DNA from: Aquincola tertiaricarbonis
GTDB lineage: Bacteria; Pseudomonadota; Gammaproteobacteria; Burkholderiales; Burkholderiaceae_C
Length of the DNA stretch: 64,000 bases
Assembly (NCBI RefSeq): GCF_000969605.1
Contig: NZ_JZUE01000011.1
Location: forward strand, 124,001 to 188,000
Direction: 5' to 3'
In this document: piece after piece, positions 63,057 through 64,000 of the stretch
How the letters are laid out: each line of letters starts with the position of its first letter
Position numbering within the stretch: position 1 is the first letter of the stretch
Position numbers and translations under genes: made by a program
Notes under the pieces: model-generated
Seen by the model: only the letters and a program-made list of their open reading frames with translations
Told to the model about the DNA's origin: nothing
Databases searched by the model: none

Positions 63057-64000
63057 TCAGGCCAGGCAGGGCTGCGGCGCGCGCGCGCAGAACCAGCGGG
63101 CCGCCTCGTCGGAGGGCATCGGCCGGGCGTAGAAGTAGCCCTGGCCCTTGTCGCATTGCAGGGCCTGCAGGATGCCGGCCTGGCCCGCGGTCTCGATGCC
63201 TTCGGCCACGGTGCGCATGCCCAGGCTGGCCGCCACCCGCAGCGTGGCCTCGATCAGCACCCGGTGGTGCGCGCTGCTCTCGGCCTGGCTGACGAAGGAC
63301 CGGTCGATCTTCACCACGTCCACCGGCAGCTGGTGCAGGCTGGCCAGCGATGAATAGCCGGTGCCGAAGTCGTCCAGCGCCAGGCTCAGGCCCAGGGCCT
63401 TGAGCTCATGCAGCCGGGCCTGGATGCGGTCGTCCTGCGCGGCCAGGCTTTCGGTCACCTCCAGCTGCAGCTGGTCCGGCGGCAGGCCGCTGACCCGCAG
63501 CGCGGTGGCCACCTGCTCGGCGATGCCGCCTTCGAACAGCTGCGCCCGCGACAGGTTGACCGACAGCAGCAGCGGCGCGCACTCGCCCAGCTCGTCGGCC
63601 CAGGCCATGAACTGGCGGCACGACTCGCGCAGCACGAACTCGCCCAGGCGGCCGATGAGGCCGGTCTCCTCGGCGATCTCGATGAACTCGATCGGCGGCA
63701 CGATGCCGCGTTCCGGATGGCGCCAGCGCACCAGCGCCTCGGCGCCCACCGGGCGGCCGCTGCGCAGGTCGACGATGGGCTGGTACACCACGAACAGCTG
63801 GCCTTCGGTGAGCGCGCGCCGCAGCTCGCCCTCGATGCTGCCGCGGCGCCAGGCTTGTTCCTTCATCAGCGGCTCGAAGACGCAGTAGCGCGCGCCATGG
63901 GCGCGCTTGGCCTCGCGCATGGCCAGGCTCGCGTCCTGCAGCACCGAATCGGCGCTGGCCGCGGTCTCCGGGCACACCACCACGCCCATGCTGGCGGTCA
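63057..64000 (-). CDS. GGDEF-EAL protein, C-terminal part (runs off the right edge)
   Basis: The last 314 or so codons of a longer gene. It begins within the end of a GGDEF domain (SMGVVVCPETAASADSVLQDASLAMREAKRAHG), so the gene continues past 64000. The EAL domain (about the next 250 residues) looks intact: [67 protein letters not shown] and TVAEGIET. It should be a c-di-GMP phosphodiesterase; whether the GGDEF part is active cannot be seen. The stop is at 63057-63059. Confidence 0.92.
   Translation of the reverse strand, partial: TASMGVVVCPETAASADSVLQDASLAMREAKRAHGARYCVFEPLMKEQAWRRGSIEGELRRALTEGQLFVVYQPIVDLRSGRPVGAEALVRWRHPERGIVPPIEFIEIAEETGLIGRLGEFVLRESCRQFMAWADELGECAPLLLSVNLSRAQLFEGGIAEQVATALRVSGLPPDQLQLEVTESLAAQDDRIQARLHELKALGLSLALDDFGTGYSSLASLHQLPVDVVKIDRSFVSQAESSAHHRVLIEATLRVAASLGMRTVAEGIETAGQAGILQALQCDKGQGYFYARPMPSDEAARWFCARAPQPCLA

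Overview
The window is high-GC, densely packed chromosomal DNA of a betaproteobacterium in the Burkholderiales. The best match in style is the Rubrivivax/Leptothrix/Ideonella/Roseateles group. Pointers are two Bug (TctC-type) solute-binding proteins, a PEP-CTERM protein, a DUF4148 protein, a liv transporter set, many GGDEF/EAL proteins and typical Burkholderiales neighbourhoods (trxB, Crp/Fnr, ftsK, lolA, rarA). I see no rRNA, tRNA, phage, insertion sequence or CRISPR array. Gene identities come from reading the translated sequence, not from a database search.

Layout. 1-6.1 kb holds housekeeping genes: trxB (cut by the left edge), a Crp/Fnr regulator, ftsK-lolA, cheW and rarA. 6.3-10.9 kb has a branched-chain amino-acid ABC set (livHMGF, no livK) and a Bug protein. 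11-22 kb mixes a CsgG-like lipoprotein, a 2Fe-2S/flavin reductase, an epimerase-like protein, a DEDDh exonuclease, an acyl-CoA ligase, a GNAT protein, a secreted prolyl oligopeptidase, a GGDEF-EAL protein, a VOC protein and yaeQ. 22.4-25.3 kb is a TRAP transporter (dctPQM). 25.3-33 kb is histidine catabolism: hutF-hutG-hutD-hutC facing hutH, followed by a NitT/TauT-type ABC transporter. hutU and hutI are absent from the window. 33-39.3 kb holds a diguanylate cyclase, a Rhizobium etli-type asparaginase, the decayed end of a chemoreceptor, and a DUF429 nuclease-like gene directly in front of an Lhr-type DEXH helicase.

39.4-42.0 kb is the most unusual part: a RidA protein with a lipoprotein signal, a Tat-signal class V PLP enzyme resembling periplasmic PvdN, and a PEP-CTERM protein. 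42-47.6 kb has a lipoprotein, a FUSC exporter-like protein, a second Crp/Fnr regulator, a LuxR-type regulator and two small exported or membrane proteins. 47.6-57.8 kb is mostly minus-strand: gamma-glutamyltransferase with a Bug protein, LysR, arginase, a LOG protein, a malate/lactate dehydrogenase (plus strand), a MoeB/ThiF protein, a CtpA protease and an iron-type ABC ATPase. 57.8-64 kb has the matching ABC permease, two GGDEF proteins, a small zinc-ribbon protein and a GGDEF-EAL protein cut by the right edge.

Themes. Nitrogen-rich substrates recur (histidine, asparagine, arginine, gamma-glutamyl compounds, branched-chain amino acids). Five c-di-GMP-type proteins lie in the window. A near-palindrome resembling CTTGTCTAGACAAG recurs at the hutC/hutH promoter, ahead of the PEP-CTERM gene, at the ggt start and at two other places, and could mark a shared GntR/HutC-type regulon.
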